A DNA stretch of 64,000 nt from Bacillota bacterium (lineage in GTDB: Bacteria; Bacillota; Bacilli; Paenibacillales; Paenibacillaceae), in assembly GCA_023386495.1 (NCBI GenBank), contig JAEWJS010000050.1:1-64000 (forward strand), in the 5' to 3' direction. Shown in pieces: positions 16,633-25,620 of the stretch. Below the pieces are notes generated by a model, which made no database searches, had not been told where the DNA came from, and was given only the letters and a program-made list of their open reading frames with translations. The translations under genes were made by a program, and so were the position numbers. How positions within the stretch are numbered: the first letter of the stretch is position 1; every line of letters starts with the position of its first letter.

Positions 16633-17778
16633 ATGAAGACAATCGCAATCACCGCAGCATTAGCGGCCATCCTGCTAGGCACCGTCCTGGCAGAGCCGAG
16701 CTTCGCCAAGGAGAAGCAAATCGCCTACATCGACGCCGCATCGAGCACCACGTTCGTCCCGCTGCGGTTCGTCAGCGGCTACATCGGCGCCAACGTCGAA
16801 TGGTCGCAAGCAACAGGCCGGATCGAGATCCGGCATCAGGGCAATAGCGTCGCGATCGATGTCGGCAAGACTAGCGCCGAGATGAAGGACGGCTCACAGA
16901 TCGCGCTTCCCGCACCATCATTCAATGAGAACGGCGTGACCTATGTTCCGCTTAAGCTGCTCAGCGCCGCGTTCGGCGTCCAGCTCGATTGGCAGGCGAA
17001 TACATCGTCCGTGCTGCTCACGCTGCCGGACAAGTCGATTACCCTGCCTGCCGTTCCGAGAGGCTCTCTCACCGCCGGCAAGCCCGCGATTACGAATCAG
17101 CAGAAGACGTTCGTCGTCGGCAAGAAGACGTTTAGCGTCCAGATGGTCACCGTCTCCTTGCTGGATCCCCGCATCGATCTGGACATCGCGCTGGCCGGCG
17201 ATGAGGTCGGCAAGGTCGAGGAATTGAAGGGGATCGCCGACCGCAACGGCGCCGTCTTGGCGATTAACGGCACGTTCTTCGATGCCTATACCGAATCGGC
17301 CTTCAAGAAGCCGTACGGCTTCCTCGCGAATGACGGCGACCTGCTGTACAACAACTCCGAGCGCCGCGCCACATTCACCTACGACACCAATTATCTAGCA
17401 GAGATCATCGGCGGCGGGGACTTCGCGCAGCGGTACCGGACAGGCACGATGGATGGGGCCCTGCAAGCGGGTCCTCGCCTGATCGAGAACGGCAAGGTCG
17501 CGCTGAATGTCGAGGACGAAGGATTCCGAGATCCGAAAATTTTAACCGGAGGCGGCGCGAGAAGCGCGCTTGGCATCACGAGGGATCACAAGCTCATCCT
17601 GCTGACGACGGGCGGCGCCACGATTCCGCAGTTGGCCGACATCATGAAGCAAGCCGGCGCTTACCAGGCCATGAATCTCGATGGAGGAGCTTCGAGCGGC
17701 CTCTACTACAACGGCAAATATTTGACCCAACCGGGACGGTTGATCAGCAATGCCATTATCGTGAAGTTGGAGTCTTAG
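16633..17778 (+). CDS. Secreted stalk-domain / phosphodiester glycosidase (NAGPA-like) protein
   Basis: This 381-residue protein has a signal peptide (MKTIAITAALAAILLGTVLA, cleavage near SFA-KE), a copper-amine-oxidase-type stalk domain (about 30-140) and a C-terminal phosphodiester glycosidase domain of the NAGPA/DUF2233 type. The latter shows AINGTFFD, GPRLIENG, GGGARSALGI and NLDGGASSGLYYNG. Such enzymes cleave sugar-phosphodiester bonds and in bacteria act on exopolysaccharide or wall-linked glycans outside the cell. AAGGAG before the ATG and a terminator at 17821-17855 make it a single-gene unit. Confidence 0.85.
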   Translation: MKTIAITAALAAILLGTVLAEPSFAKEKQIAYIDAASSTTFVPLRFVSGYIGANVEWSQATGRIEIRHQGNSVAIDVGKTSAEMKDGSQIALPAPSFNENGVTYVPLKLLSAAFGVQLDWQANTSSVLLTLPDKSITLPAVPRGSLTAGKPAITNQQKTFVVGKKTFSVQMVTVSLLDPRIDLDIALAGDEVGKVEELKGIADRNGAVLAINGTFFDAYTESAFKKPYGFLANDGDLLYNNSERRATFTYDTNYLAEIIGGGDFAQRYRTGTMDGALQAGPRLIENGKVALNVEDEGFRDPKILTGGGARSALGITRDHKLILLTTGGATIPQLADIMKQAGAYQAMNLDGGASSGLYYNGKYLTQPGRLISNAIIVKLES

Positions 17779-17820
17779 CCCTAATCCAGCCGCTAATTCT
17801 AACGGTTCCACGACAATACC

Positions 17821-17855
17821 AATAGGCCGGCAGGTTCAAGCCCCGCCGGCCTATT
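17821..17855. terminator. Bidirectional terminator
   Basis: Perfect 11-bp stem AATAGGCCGGC / GCCGGCCTATT with a 13-nt loop between two convergent genes (stop codons at 17778 and 17867). Confidence 0.75.
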
Positions 17856-17866
17856 CATATACCTGC

Positions 17867-19471
17867 CTATTCACGTGCCTTCTGGGTCCCGAACAGCCAA
17901 TTCCCCTTCTTCGGCCTCACGCGGGCGAGTCGATTCATGAGCCTCGCGCTGGGAAGCAGGAAGGCGAGCGAGACCACGGCCGCCGCCAGCGCCGTCCAGA
18001 GCAGCCGGTCCCAATACGGCGTCACCTCGGCCAAGCGGCCTAAGTCCGCAATGTAGTAATTCGCGATCCGTTCCCTATAGATCACCGGGAGGAACATCAG
18101 CACCACCACCGGTGCCGTCGACTTCGGGTAAGCGTTATTGATAATAGTCGAGCCTATAAAATAGCTAAGCGATCCGACAAACAAGCAGCAGCCGAGCAAC
18201 AGCTCATATGCGAGCCATTGAGCATCCCCCGCAAGCCCGGCCAGCGTCGCTGACCCGTCCAACATGACGCGCACCAACAGCCCCAGCCACATCGCTCCGA
18301 ACATGCCGATCACGAACAGCAGCGCTAACCGCCAATGGACGTACATTTTCGCCATCAGCATCATCCACCTGGGCAGAGGCAAGCTCAGCCACCAGTCCAG
18401 CTTCTTGCTCTGAATATCCTGCCCGATCGTGATCGGCAGATAGAGAATCAAGATATAGGACACGAAGCCCGTCAGAATCGTCGGCGCCATCAGAATGGCA
18501 TCGGAATGGCCGTAGGCGTAGTACCCGCCGACAACGAGCCCGACCATGCACACCAGAATCAGCCAGCGGACGGCAGTGCGATCCACGAACACGCCGATAC
18601 GGCCGCGCTCCAGCTCGCATAATGCCCGGAACGGGGTCATGGACCGCCCCTTCTCCACTGACCTGCTCACGTCGCGCGGCTTCACCGGCCTGCTCGCAAG
18701 CAGCTTATCCGGCGTCTGCACGTTGCGCGGGTCTGCCATATTGGCTAAGCCGACGCGGGCCGTCAGCTTCAGCATGCCGTAGGCCAGCGGCCAGCCGATC
18801 CCGACGGTGCCTAGCAATGCATAGGCCAACACCGTCATGCTGAGCACCGACTCGATCATCTCCGGTTCCAGGACGAGCAGTATGCCTAGACTGCCTGGCC
18901 CGACGCCGAACGTGAGCAATAGGTGGAGGATCATGAGCAGCACCATGTTCCACCGCCTGCGGAAAAAGACGCTAGTCAGCATCCCCCATGCCGCGAGAAC
19001 CGGTATGCCTGCGAGGCCGATGACGACGATCACTAGCAACACGAACAGACTAGTCGGCTCGAGCGCCGTCTCGTCGCCCCGCCACGCAGCTGCGGCCGCA
19101 TAACCAAGCAGCCCGAAGGCGATCGACATCGCGGCTATGGTCACCCCGATGCCGCAATAACCCCTGAATCGCGCCGATGCCAAGGTGAATCGGTCATAGG
19201 GCAGCTGCAGCCACCATTGCTGAACCGGATCGATGGAACGAATATTTTCTAACAGGAAGAGGAGCACCGAATAGACCACAAGCGCGAGGACGACGGCAGC
19301 CGCGCATGCGTACGCGAGGCTGACCTCCGGCCGCAGCATCAGCAGCGCGATGACCGCGCCCATGAACATCGCGCCGTACAAGGCGAGCCTGCCCAGCGCA
19401 TCGCCCTTCCACCCCGGCAGTGCGCTCCGGTAACGCGACCACTCCAGCTCGATCAGCGATCGGTTCATCAC
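17867..19471 (-). CDS. ABC exporter permease subunit (GntR-linked)
   Basis: This 534-residue integral membrane protein has about twelve helices, a double-length ABC-2-like permease with two halves of about six. A hydrophilic linker near residues 240-285 (LLASRPVKPRDVSRSVEKGR) joins them. It overlaps the ATPase gene by ATGA (19468-19471), so the two form one transporter. Substrate unknown. YtrA-regulated ABC systems in Firmicutes commonly respond to cell-wall antibiotics, which is the best analogy here. Confidence 0.75.
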   Translation of the reverse strand: MMNRSLIELEWSRYRSALPGWKGDALGRLALYGAMFMGAVIALLMLRPEVSLAYACAAAVVLALVVYSVLLFLLENIRSIDPVQQWWLQLPYDRFTLASARFRGYCGIGVTIAAMSIAFGLLGYAAAAAWRGDETALEPTSLFVLLVIVVIGLAGIPVLAAWGMLTSVFFRRRWNMVLLMILHLLLTFGVGPGSLGILLVLEPEMIESVLSMTVLAYALLGTVGIGWPLAYGMLKLTARVGLANMADPRNVQTPDKLLASRPVKPRDVSRSVEKGRSMTPFRALCELERGRIGVFVDRTAVRWLILVCMVGLVVGGYYAYGHSDAILMAPTILTGFVSYILILYLPITIGQDIQSKKLDWWLSLPLPRWMMLMAKMYVHWRLALLFVIGMFGAMWLGLLVRVMLDGSATLAGLAGDAQWLAYELLLGCCLFVGSLSYFIGSTIINNAYPKSTAPVVVLMFLPVIYRERIANYYIADLGRLAEVTPYWDRLLWTALAAAVVSLAFLLPSARLMNRLARVRPKKGNWLFGTQKARE

Positions 19472-20166
19472 TCGAATACCTCCCGATAGATGCTCTCGAC
19501 CGAATGGCCCTCTTCGCGCAGCCGTTCGACGTCCCGGGACCCGATAATCGTACCTTGCTCGATTAGCAGCAGGTCATCGAACAGGTTCTCCATCTCCCGA
19601 ATATCATGCGTCGCGATCAGGAACGTCCGGCCGCTGTCTGCCATCGCGCCCACGACGGTCGACGCGATCCGTTCGCGCGACAAGAGGTCGACGCCGGTGA
19701 ACGGCTCATCCAGGATGACGAGCGGGGCCTTGCGTGCCAGGCAGGTCATAAGCTGCAGCCGCGCCTCCTCTCCTCTGGACATCGCCGCGATGCGCGCTTC
19801 CCGATTCACGCCGAGGCTCTCCGCAAGCTCTGCGGCCGCTGCCTTATCCCAATCGGGGTATAAGCCTTCCGCGAGCCGAATCCATTCGTCTGCCGACAGC
19901 CAGCCCGGCAGGCTGCCGCGGTCCGGCAAGAGCGCCATCTGGATCAGCTGCTCCGCTCCGGCGGGCTTGCCGAAGATCGACACGGTGCCGGAATCCGGCC
20001 GCACGAGCCCGCTCAGCAAGCGGAACAGCGATGACTTGCCTGCCCCGTTCGGTCCTAACAAGCCCGTCAGACGCCCCGTCCGCACGCTGCAGGTCACGTC
20101 CTTGAGGATGATTTTCTTCTTATCGCGAAGCGTGACTCCCTTACATTCAATCGCATGGACACTCAT
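19468..20166 (-). CDS. ABC exporter ATP-binding protein (GntR-linked)
   Basis: A 232-residue ATPase with Walker A (GPNGAGKSS), signature MSRGEEARLQL in place of LSGGQ, Walker B VILDEPFTGVDLLS and switch His IATHDIRE. The ATG lies immediately after the stop of the upstream gntR gene, so expression is coupled. It powers the permease encoded downstream. Confidence 0.85.
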   Translation of the reverse strand: MSVHAIECKGVTLRDKKKIILKDVTCSVRTGRLTGLLGPNGAGKSSLFRLLSGLVRPDSGTVSIFGKPAGAEQLIQMALLPDRGSLPGWLSADEWIRLAEGLYPDWDKAAAAELAESLGVNREARIAAMSRGEEARLQLMTCLARKAPLVILDEPFTGVDLLSRERIASTVVGAMADSGRTFLIATHDIREMENLFDDLLLIEQGTIIGSRDVERLREEGHSVESIYREVFE

Positions 20167-20559
20167 CTACGATTCCTCCCATTCCGCTAGTTGTAGCAGC
20201 TCACGAACCCCGAGTCCAAGCGAGCTCGCCACCTCTTCCATCTGCTTCACCGCTGCGCGGGCGATCGCTCGGCGCGCCGACTCGATCTGGCCCGTATCGC
20301 GCGTAACGAACGTCCCCTGCCCTCTGAACGTCTCCAGCAGGCTCTCCCGCTCCAGCTCCTGATAGGTGCGGGAAGCCGTCGTCGGATTCATGCGCATGAC
20401 CGCCGCAAAATCGCGTACGGACGGCATCCGCGTACCGGGCTCTAGCTGACCGCAGGCGATCCGTGCACGGAGCTGCTCGACGTACTGCTCATAGAGCGGG
20501 CGGGAAGGGTCGATGCGGAACTTATCGGGCCGAAGCATGTTCGCAGTCGATTCGTTCAT
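20167..20559 (-). CDS. GntR family regulator, YtrA subfamily
   Basis: This 130-residue protein has a winged helix-turn-helix at about residues 15-85 (DPSRPLYEQYVEQLRARI, PGTRMPSVRDFAAVM, NPTTASRTYQELERE) and only a ~45-residue helical tail. That short tail is typical of the YtrA subfamily, which dimerises through the tail and represses its own ABC-transporter operon. AAGAAGG precedes the ATG. The promoter contains three alternating arms of a GTGTAT palindrome (20585-20623), a plausible autoregulatory operator. Confidence 0.87.
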   Translation of the reverse strand: MNESTANMLRPDKFRIDPSRPLYEQYVEQLRARIACGQLEPGTRMPSVRDFAAVMRMNPTTASRTYQELERESLLETFRGQGTFVTRDTGQIESARRAIARAAVKQMEEVASSLGLGVRELLQLAEWEES

Positions 20560-20584
20560 ACAGGACCTTCTTTCCGTGATTGTT

Positions 20585-20646
20585 GTGTATGATTACTCAC
20601 CATACACTATGATCGGAGTGTATCATGTCACACCACACACTGTCAA
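20585..20646 (-). promoter_or_regulatory. Promoter and overlapping operators of the gntR-ABC operon
   Basis: Minus strand TTGACA (20641-20646), 18 bp, TACACT (20617-20622). Two perfect 7-bp-arm palindromes share a middle arm: GTGTATG...CATACAC (20585-20607) and ATACACT...AGTGTAT (20602-20623). The second covers the -10 box, so binding would block RNA polymerase. Confidence 0.65.
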
Positions 20647-20686
20647 CATATGTACGCCATGCGTCGGACGCGATTGGCAACAAACA

Positions 20687-20715
20687 ACCCGGCACGGCTC
20701 TGCGCCTTGCCGGGT
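20687..20715 (-). terminator. Terminator after the small membrane protein gene
   Basis: 8-bp stem ACCCGGCA / TGCCGGGT with a 13-nt loop, 13 bp downstream of the stop codon at 20728, followed on the minus strand by TGTTTGTT. Confidence 0.55.
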
Positions 20716-20727
20716 CGGTTCCCGTGC

Positions 20728-20955
20728 TTACCTTCTATACATGCTCCGCAGCGTATAGGCTGCTTCTGCGATCAGCATGCCGCTGAAGATCAGCATGCCA
20801 TAATAGCCGATCGACGACACGATGCCCAGAATATCCGCGACCAGCGCGCCGAACTCCCCTTCGAACAGGATGAGTCCCGCCAGCTGCGGCAAGCTCGCCA
20901 GCACAAGTCCCAAGCATCCGATGAGGCCGTACAGCAGCAACAGGCTTCTGCTCAC
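20728..20955 (-). CDS. Small two-helix membrane protein
   Basis: A 75-residue hypothetical protein with two membrane helices (LLLLYGLIGCLGLVLA, then after a short FEGEFGALVADI loop, SIGYYGMLIFSGMLIAEA) and a basic end (YTLRSMYRR). GGAGGT abuts an ATG at 20961 but lies 6 nt before the in-frame GTG at 20955, so the GTG start is preferred. The gene follows the MFS gene by 61 bp on the same strand and may be the last gene of that operon. Function unknown. A truncated relative lies at 32803-32991. Confidence 0.65.
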   Translation of the reverse strand: MSRSLLLLYGLIGCLGLVLASLPQLAGLILFEGEFGALVADILGIVSSIGYYGMLIFSGMLIAEAAYTLRSMYRR

Positions 20956-21016
20956 GCGCATACCTCCTCTACGATATTTCTCGTATCATATGGAAGCTTG
21001 CGGCAGCCCGTGCCGA

Positions 21017-22210
21017 TTAACTCACCTCAACTTTCGGCTCCCGCCGCCCGTAAGCGGCGCCGATCATGATTGCGCCCAGTACCGCGCAGACCATATACAT
21101 CGTGGAATAGGAGAACAGATCCGCGAGGGGCCCCATCAGGATACTGCCGAGCGATACGCCAAGATCTGCCGTTGCGATGAATAGGCCGATGAATACGTTG
21201 CGGCTTGCCGCAGGGGACACGAAGGATAGATATGTCGTGAGCGTCGGATAGAGCAGCGCTTGGGCCAGTCCCATCAGCAAGGCTCCCGCATAGAAGAACA
21301 CGGCTCCGCCTAGGGTCGAATAGCTGACGCTCGCCGCCGCAGCCGTGAGCATGGCCATGATGCCCATCATGTACCCTGTGCGCCACTTGCCGTCCGAAGG
21401 AATGTGCTTGCGAAGCGCACAACGCGACGCAACGACAACTCCCGCCTGAATCATCAGATAGGCAGCAGCGCCCCCGCCAGCCACTTCCTCCGCATACAGC
21501 GGAATGAACGTCGTCACCGAGCCGAACACGATCGAGCCGCCGAGCATCAGCAGGCTGCATCTGAACAGCTGCGGATTGTTGGCATACCGGCCGATTGCTT
21601 GCAGCATCGCTCCGACCTGCCCCTTCTGCTCCAGCCCCTGAGGCTGCGTAGCTGCCTGCGGCTCCATGTTGGCGCTATAGCCGATGACGCCGGTTACGAT
21701 CGCAATGGCAATCAGCGTGACCGCAATATAATCCAGCTCCCCCGCCTGCCAGATCCCGACCGCTAGCAGGGGCCCCAGGATGCCCGGCAGATAGGAGCAT
21801 AGCGAATACATCGAGATCCCCTGCGACCGTTCCTTGTCCGGCAGCGCGTTGATGATGCCGAGCTGCAGCGCCATGGAGAAGAAGGCCGTGCATGCGCCTT
21901 GCAGCATGCGGGCCATCAGATAGCCGCCCAGCCCAGTGAACGCGTACAGGATAAGCGCGAGCGCGTTCACCGCGAGAATCGCGCGCAGCACCTTGATCGG
22001 TCCGTGCTTCTGAATCACGTGACCGGCCCACGGCCGCAGCAGCATCGCGGTCAACAAGTACGACCCCATGATCATGCCGATCGTCGCATTGGAGGCGCCA
22101 AGCGATTCGCCCCGCAGTGGAATGACGACATTCAGGATCGCGTTCGCGCTATAATAAAATAACGTTAACAAGTACAACTGCATAATGGGCCAAGACAATG
22201 CTCCCTTCAC
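21017..22210 (-). CDS. cntE: MFS exporter, CntE-like (opine-metallophore export)
   Basis: This 397-residue protein has twelve membrane helices and the MFS loop motif MLLRPWAGHVIQKHG between helices 2 and 3. Its GTG start overlaps the stop of the ATPase gene upstream (22207-22210). An MFS gene at the end of a NikABCDE/Opp-type importer operon is the arrangement of cntABCDFE in Staphylococcus, where CntE exports the opine metallophore staphylopine. By context I infer metallophore export. A general drug exporter is the main alternative, and synthesis genes (cntKLM) are absent from this window. Confidence 0.65.
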   Translation of the reverse strand: MKGALSWPIMQLYLLTLFYYSANAILNVVIPLRGESLGASNATIGMIMGSYLLTAMLLRPWAGHVIQKHGPIKVLRAILAVNALALILYAFTGLGGYLMARMLQGACTAFFSMALQLGIINALPDKERSQGISMYSLCSYLPGILGPLLAVGIWQAGELDYIAVTLIAIAIVTGVIGYSANMEPQAATQPQGLEQKGQVGAMLQAIGRYANNPQLFRCSLLMLGGSIVFGSVTTFIPLYAEEVAGGGAAAYLMIQAGVVVASRCALRKHIPSDGKWRTGYMMGIMAMLTAAAASVSYSTLGGAVFFYAGALLMGLAQALLYPTLTTYLSFVSPAASRNVFIGLFIATADLGVSLGSILMGPLADLFSYSTMYMVCAVLGAIMIGAAYGRREPKVEVS

Positions 22211-22956
22211 GCCATCACCGCCTGCAGCAGCTGCCTGGCATAGGCGGACTTCACATTGCGCAGATCGCTGACATCGACTGTCTCCTCGACTCGACCGCCG
22301 CGAATGATCATGACGCGGTCACAGAGATAGGCCGCAGCCTGGATGTCATGGGTAATGAAGATCGAGCTCATGTCGTAAATTTCCCTTAAACTCTTCAGCA
22401 GCGCCAGCACCTGTACTTGGACCGTTCCATCCAGCGAGCTGATCGCTTCGTCGAATACGATGCACCTGGGCTCCGTCGCGACGGCTCTCGCGATGCACAC
22501 CCGCTGCGCCTCCCCGCCCGACAGCTCATGGGGATATTTGGGCCGGAAAGACGCGTTCAATCCTGTCTGGTACAAGAGCTGATCGATCTTCCCGTCCGCA
22601 TCCGCCCCTTCGATTTGCTTCAGCCTCAGCGGCTCCCTAATCGCTTGCTCTACGGTATGGAACGGATTGATCGACGACGCATAGTCTTGGAACACGGCGC
22701 TGATGTCTCCCATTCTTGCGCTGCGGTCCGCCACCGGCTTGCCGCCGAACAGTACCGAACCCGCATCCGGCCGCTCGATGCCGAGCAAGAGCCGGCCGAG
22801 CGTCGACTTGCCGCTGCCGCTCTCCCCGATGATGCCGAGGCATTCCCCTTGCCGCAGCTCGAAGCTGATGTCCTCCAGCACCTGCTGCCTGGAGCTAGCG
22901 AACATGCCGCCCTTGCGGTAGGACTTCGCTACGCCGTTCACGCTTAGCAGCGCCAT
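22207..22956 (-). CDS. cntF: Importer ATP-binding protein, CntF/NikE-like
   Basis: This ~249-residue ATPase has Walker A GESGSGKST, signature LSGGEAQRV, Walker B CIVFDEAISSLDG and switch His FITHDIQAA, in the pattern of Opp/Nik second ATPases. It has Ala-Ile in place of the usual Pro-Thr after the catalytic Glu (DEAISSLD). A TTG at 22962 overlaps the cntD stop, but GGAGGGGG lies about 10 nt before the ATG at 22956, which I prefer. It works with CntD on the CntBC channel. Confidence 0.75.
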   Translation of the reverse strand: MALLSVNGVAKSYRKGGMFASSRQQVLEDISFELRQGECLGIIGESGSGKSTLGRLLLGIERPDAGSVLFGGKPVADRSARMGDISAVFQDYASSINPFHTVEQAIREPLRLKQIEGADADGKIDQLLYQTGLNASFRPKYPHELSGGEAQRVCIARAVATEPRCIVFDEAISSLDGTVQVQVLALLKSLREIYDMSSIFITHDIQAAAYLCDRVMIIRGGRVEETVDVSDLRNVKSAYARQLLQAVMA

Positions 22957-22958
22957 GC

Positions 22959-23768
22959 TCAACCTGCCCCCTCCATGATCTTCCGATAATGCCGGCTGAC
23001 CGCGTGCTTCGCGGCCAGCAGATACCGGGTATGCGCATGCTGCGCGTTCGCGAGAATCGCCCCAGTCGTGCCGCGCTCGACGATCGTCCCGTCCTTCATG
23101 ACGAGCACCTCATCGGCAATGCGGCTCACGACGCCCATGTCGTGAGTTACGAGCATCATCGAGCAGTCCATTCGGGCACGCAGCTGGATCAGCTGCTCCA
23201 CCGCCTCGAATTGCGAGACTGTATCGAGCGCGGTCGTCGGTTCGTCCGCGATGATGACGTCCGGTTCGAGCACGAGCGCCAGCGCGATCATGACCCGCTG
23301 CAGCATCCCGCCCGACAGCTGATGCGGATAGTTGTTCATGACCGCGATCGGGTCCTTCAGCAAGACGCTCGACATGGCCGCGCTCATCTTCTCCGTGATG
23401 ACGCTCTTGCTCCAGCCGTAATGCTCGCGAAGCGTCTCCCTCAGATGAACCCCGACCACGGAGGAAGGGTCGAAGGCGCGCATGCCGTGCTGCATGATCA
23501 TGCACAGCCGCTTGCCTCTCCGCTTCCGCATCTCCCGCTCCGACAGCTCGCTCAGGTTCACGCCGCCGAGCCGGATGTCGCCGGATTGCCTTATCCAGGC
23601 CTTGTTCAGACTCATGATGGCTCTACAGGTAAGCGACTTCCCGCTGCCGCTCTCCCCGACGATAGCCAGGCAACTCCCCTGCTTGACTTGGAAGGTGCTG
23701 CCCGGAACCATGACTTCGCCTGTACGGCTGTCCCATATGCGCAAATTGTCCACTTCGAGTATGTTCAA
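22959..23768 (-). CDS. cntD: Importer ATP-binding protein, CntD/NikD-like
   Basis: This 269-residue ATPase has Walker A GESGSGKSL, signature LSGGMLQRV, Walker B VIIADEPTTALD and switch His LVTHDMGVV, as in OppD/NikD proteins. It starts with TTG at 23768; AGAGGTGG inside the end of cntC lies 12 nt upstream. The tail lacks the Cys-rich iron-sulphur motif of some DppD/OppD proteins. It is one of two ATPases of the importer. Confidence 0.77.
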   Translation of the reverse strand: MNILEVDNLRIWDSRTGEVMVPGSTFQVKQGSCLAIVGESGSGKSLTCRAIMSLNKAWIRQSGDIRLGGVNLSELSEREMRKRRGKRLCMIMQHGMRAFDPSSVVGVHLRETLREHYGWSKSVITEKMSAAMSSVLLKDPIAVMNNYPHQLSGGMLQRVMIALALVLEPDVIIADEPTTALDTVSQFEAVEQLIQLRARMDCSMMLVTHDMGVVSRIADEVLVMKDGTIVERGTTGAILANAQHAHTRYLLAAKHAVSRHYRKIMEGAG

Positions 23769-23775
23769 GTCTTAT

Positions 23776-24672
23776 TCAAGCCACCTCTCTGCCTTGCAGC
23801 TTCGCGGCGGAAGCAACAACCGCCCCTTGCGGCTTCGCGCCCGCATGCTTCATCAGCTTCGGATCGAGTGCCGTCTGCAGCGCGTCGGACACGAAGTTGC
23901 CCGCCATGACGACGATAACGGTAGCCAGACCGGGCGCCAGCAGCATCTCCGGTCTCGAGAACATCACTTCCCTCGCCTCGTTCAGCATCATCCCCCACTC
24001 CGCTTGCGGCGCCTGGATGCCGAGTCCCAAGAAAGAGAGGCCGGAAATCTGCACGATCATCGATCCGAAGGAGCTGCTGGCCATAACCGCGATGTCCGGC
24101 AGCGCTGCCGGAACGATATGCCTCGCCATGATGCGGATGTCGCCTATGCCGAGCACCTTGGCGAACTTCACGTAATCGGCTGCTGCGAACTGCATGACGG
24201 ATGTCCGGATCATGCGGGCGAACCACGCCCACTTCATCACGACGAATGCGATCAGAATATTCGTAAGACCCGCTCCGAGCATGCCGACGATCGCCAGCGC
24301 AAGCACATAGCCCGGGAACGACAGCATGACGTCGCAGACCCGCATCAGGATCGCGTCGGCTCTGCCCCGGTAATAACCGGCCAGGAAGCCGACGATGGCG
24401 CCCAGCAGCACGGACAGTATCAGCGCGGCCAGCACCCATAGCACGCTCGGACGGATCCCGTGGATGAGTCTCGACAGTATGTCGCGCCCCAAGTGATCGT
24501 TGCCGAGCGGATGCTCCCACGAATAGGACGCGAACCGCAGCGCCATGTCGACTTCATTGGGATCATGCGGCGCGAAGTACGGCGCGAGCAATCCGGCGCC
24601 AAGTGTGAGCGCAAGGATCGATAACGAGATCACAGCCAGTCTATCCTGCCAGATTCGCTTCAGCAGCATCAT
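23776..24672 (-). CDS. cntC: Importer permease, CntC/NikC-like
   Basis: A 298-residue permease with the NikC/OppC features: N-terminal helix, the motif LGNDHLGRDILSRLIHGIR, and an ABC loop with the pattern LGLGIQAPQAEWGMMLNEAR near the C-terminus. It resembles NikC closely in the segment GMLGAGLTNILIA. It overlaps cntB by ATGA (24669-24672) with GGAGG 7 nt before the ATG. An upstream in-frame start would lie deep inside cntB and is not supported. Confidence 0.78.
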   Translation of the reverse strand: MMLLKRIWQDRLAVISLSILALTLGAGLLAPYFAPHDPNEVDMALRFASYSWEHPLGNDHLGRDILSRLIHGIRPSVLWVLAALILSVLLGAIVGFLAGYYRGRADAILMRVCDVMLSFPGYVLALAIVGMLGAGLTNILIAFVVMKWAWFARMIRTSVMQFAAADYVKFAKVLGIGDIRIMARHIVPAALPDIAVMASSSFGSMIVQISGLSFLGLGIQAPQAEWGMMLNEAREVMFSRPEMLLAPGLATVIVVMAGNFVSDALQTALDPKLMKHAGAKPQGAVVASAAKLQGREVA

Positions 24673-25604
24673 CTTGCGTCCTCCCTTAATCTCGGGTTCA
24701 GCGCCGCATTGACGATATCCGCGACGGTGTTGAACAGCACGAATGCCGCCGCGAGCACCAGGACATACGCCTGGATGATCGGCAGATCCCTGCCCAGGAT
24801 GGCCTTCACGCTCAGTGTCCCGAGGCCCGGCCACGCGAACAGATTTTCCACGACGACCGTGCTCCCCAGAATAATCGGGACCGCCATGCCGAATACGGAT
24901 ACAGCGACCTGCATCGAATTGCGCAGCAGATGCCGCGTCACGATCCGCTCCGGCAAGCCGCTGGCCCGGCCGTACAGCACGTAATCTTCATGCAGATTGC
25001 CGATCATCGAGGTCCGGATCATCCGGAAGTAGATGCCGGCATAGCTGACCGTAATGACGGCGACCGGCAGGACGTAGCTGGCGTACGATTCCATGCCGCT
25101 CGTCGGCAGCCAGTCGAGCTTCACTGCGAAGTACCACGCCATGAACGTCGCCAGTAAGTAGGGAGGCAAGGACGTCAGCACGAAGAACGCGCCTCGGACC
25201 GTCCGGTCCGTCCTGCTTCCCTCCCGCAGCGCGCAGAGCACGCCGAATGCTATGGACAGCACGATAATCGCGATGACCGAGACCAAGGCGAGCTTGAACG
25301 TATTGAGGAATGCAGGCCCCAGCATGGACCAGACCGTCTGTCCCGTGACGTACGAGACGCCGTAATCGAGCTGCAGGCTCTGCATGAGCCAATCGGCATA
25401 GCGGACGAGGAAGGGGCGGTCCATCCCAAGCTCCTCTCTCGTCTTCGCGATCAGCTCCGGCGTAATGACCGGCACCTCCTGCGCGCGCAGCACCACCTCG
25501 GCGGGATCATGCGGAGAGAGCTGATTCAGCGCGAACGCGAGGAGCGAGATCACGATGAGCAGCGGGATCGCGATCAATATTTTCCGGACGATGTATCCGA
25601 GCAT
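24669..25604 (-). CDS. cntB: Importer permease, CntB/NikB-like
   Basis: A ~311-residue permease with the NikB/OppB layout: N-terminal helix, the extracytoplasmic segment LSPHDPAEVVLRAQEVPVI, five further helices and the loop VKAILGRDLPIIQAYVL near the end. The first ATG (25610) directly abuts the GGGG sequence, while the ATG at 25604 lies 6 nt behind TAGGGG and is preferred. It pairs with CntC to form the membrane channel. Confidence 0.77.
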   Translation of the reverse strand: MLGYIVRKILIAIPLLIVISLLAFALNQLSPHDPAEVVLRAQEVPVITPELIAKTREELGMDRPFLVRYADWLMQSLQLDYGVSYVTGQTVWSMLGPAFLNTFKLALVSVIAIIVLSIAFGVLCALREGSRTDRTVRGAFFVLTSLPPYLLATFMAWYFAVKLDWLPTSGMESYASYVLPVAVITVSYAGIYFRMIRTSMIGNLHEDYVLYGRASGLPERIVTRHLLRNSMQVAVSVFGMAVPIILGSTVVVENLFAWPGLGTLSVKAILGRDLPIIQAYVLVLAAAFVLFNTVADIVNAALNPRLREDAR

Positions 25605-25620
25605 ACCCATCCCCTATTCT

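Noticed and set aside
24673..24834. Upstream start of the cntC-like permease at 24834
   Set aside because: It would overlap cntB by 55 codons with a non-hydrophobic, Arg/Gly-rich segment; the ATG at 24672 has a ribosome binding site and ATGA coupling.
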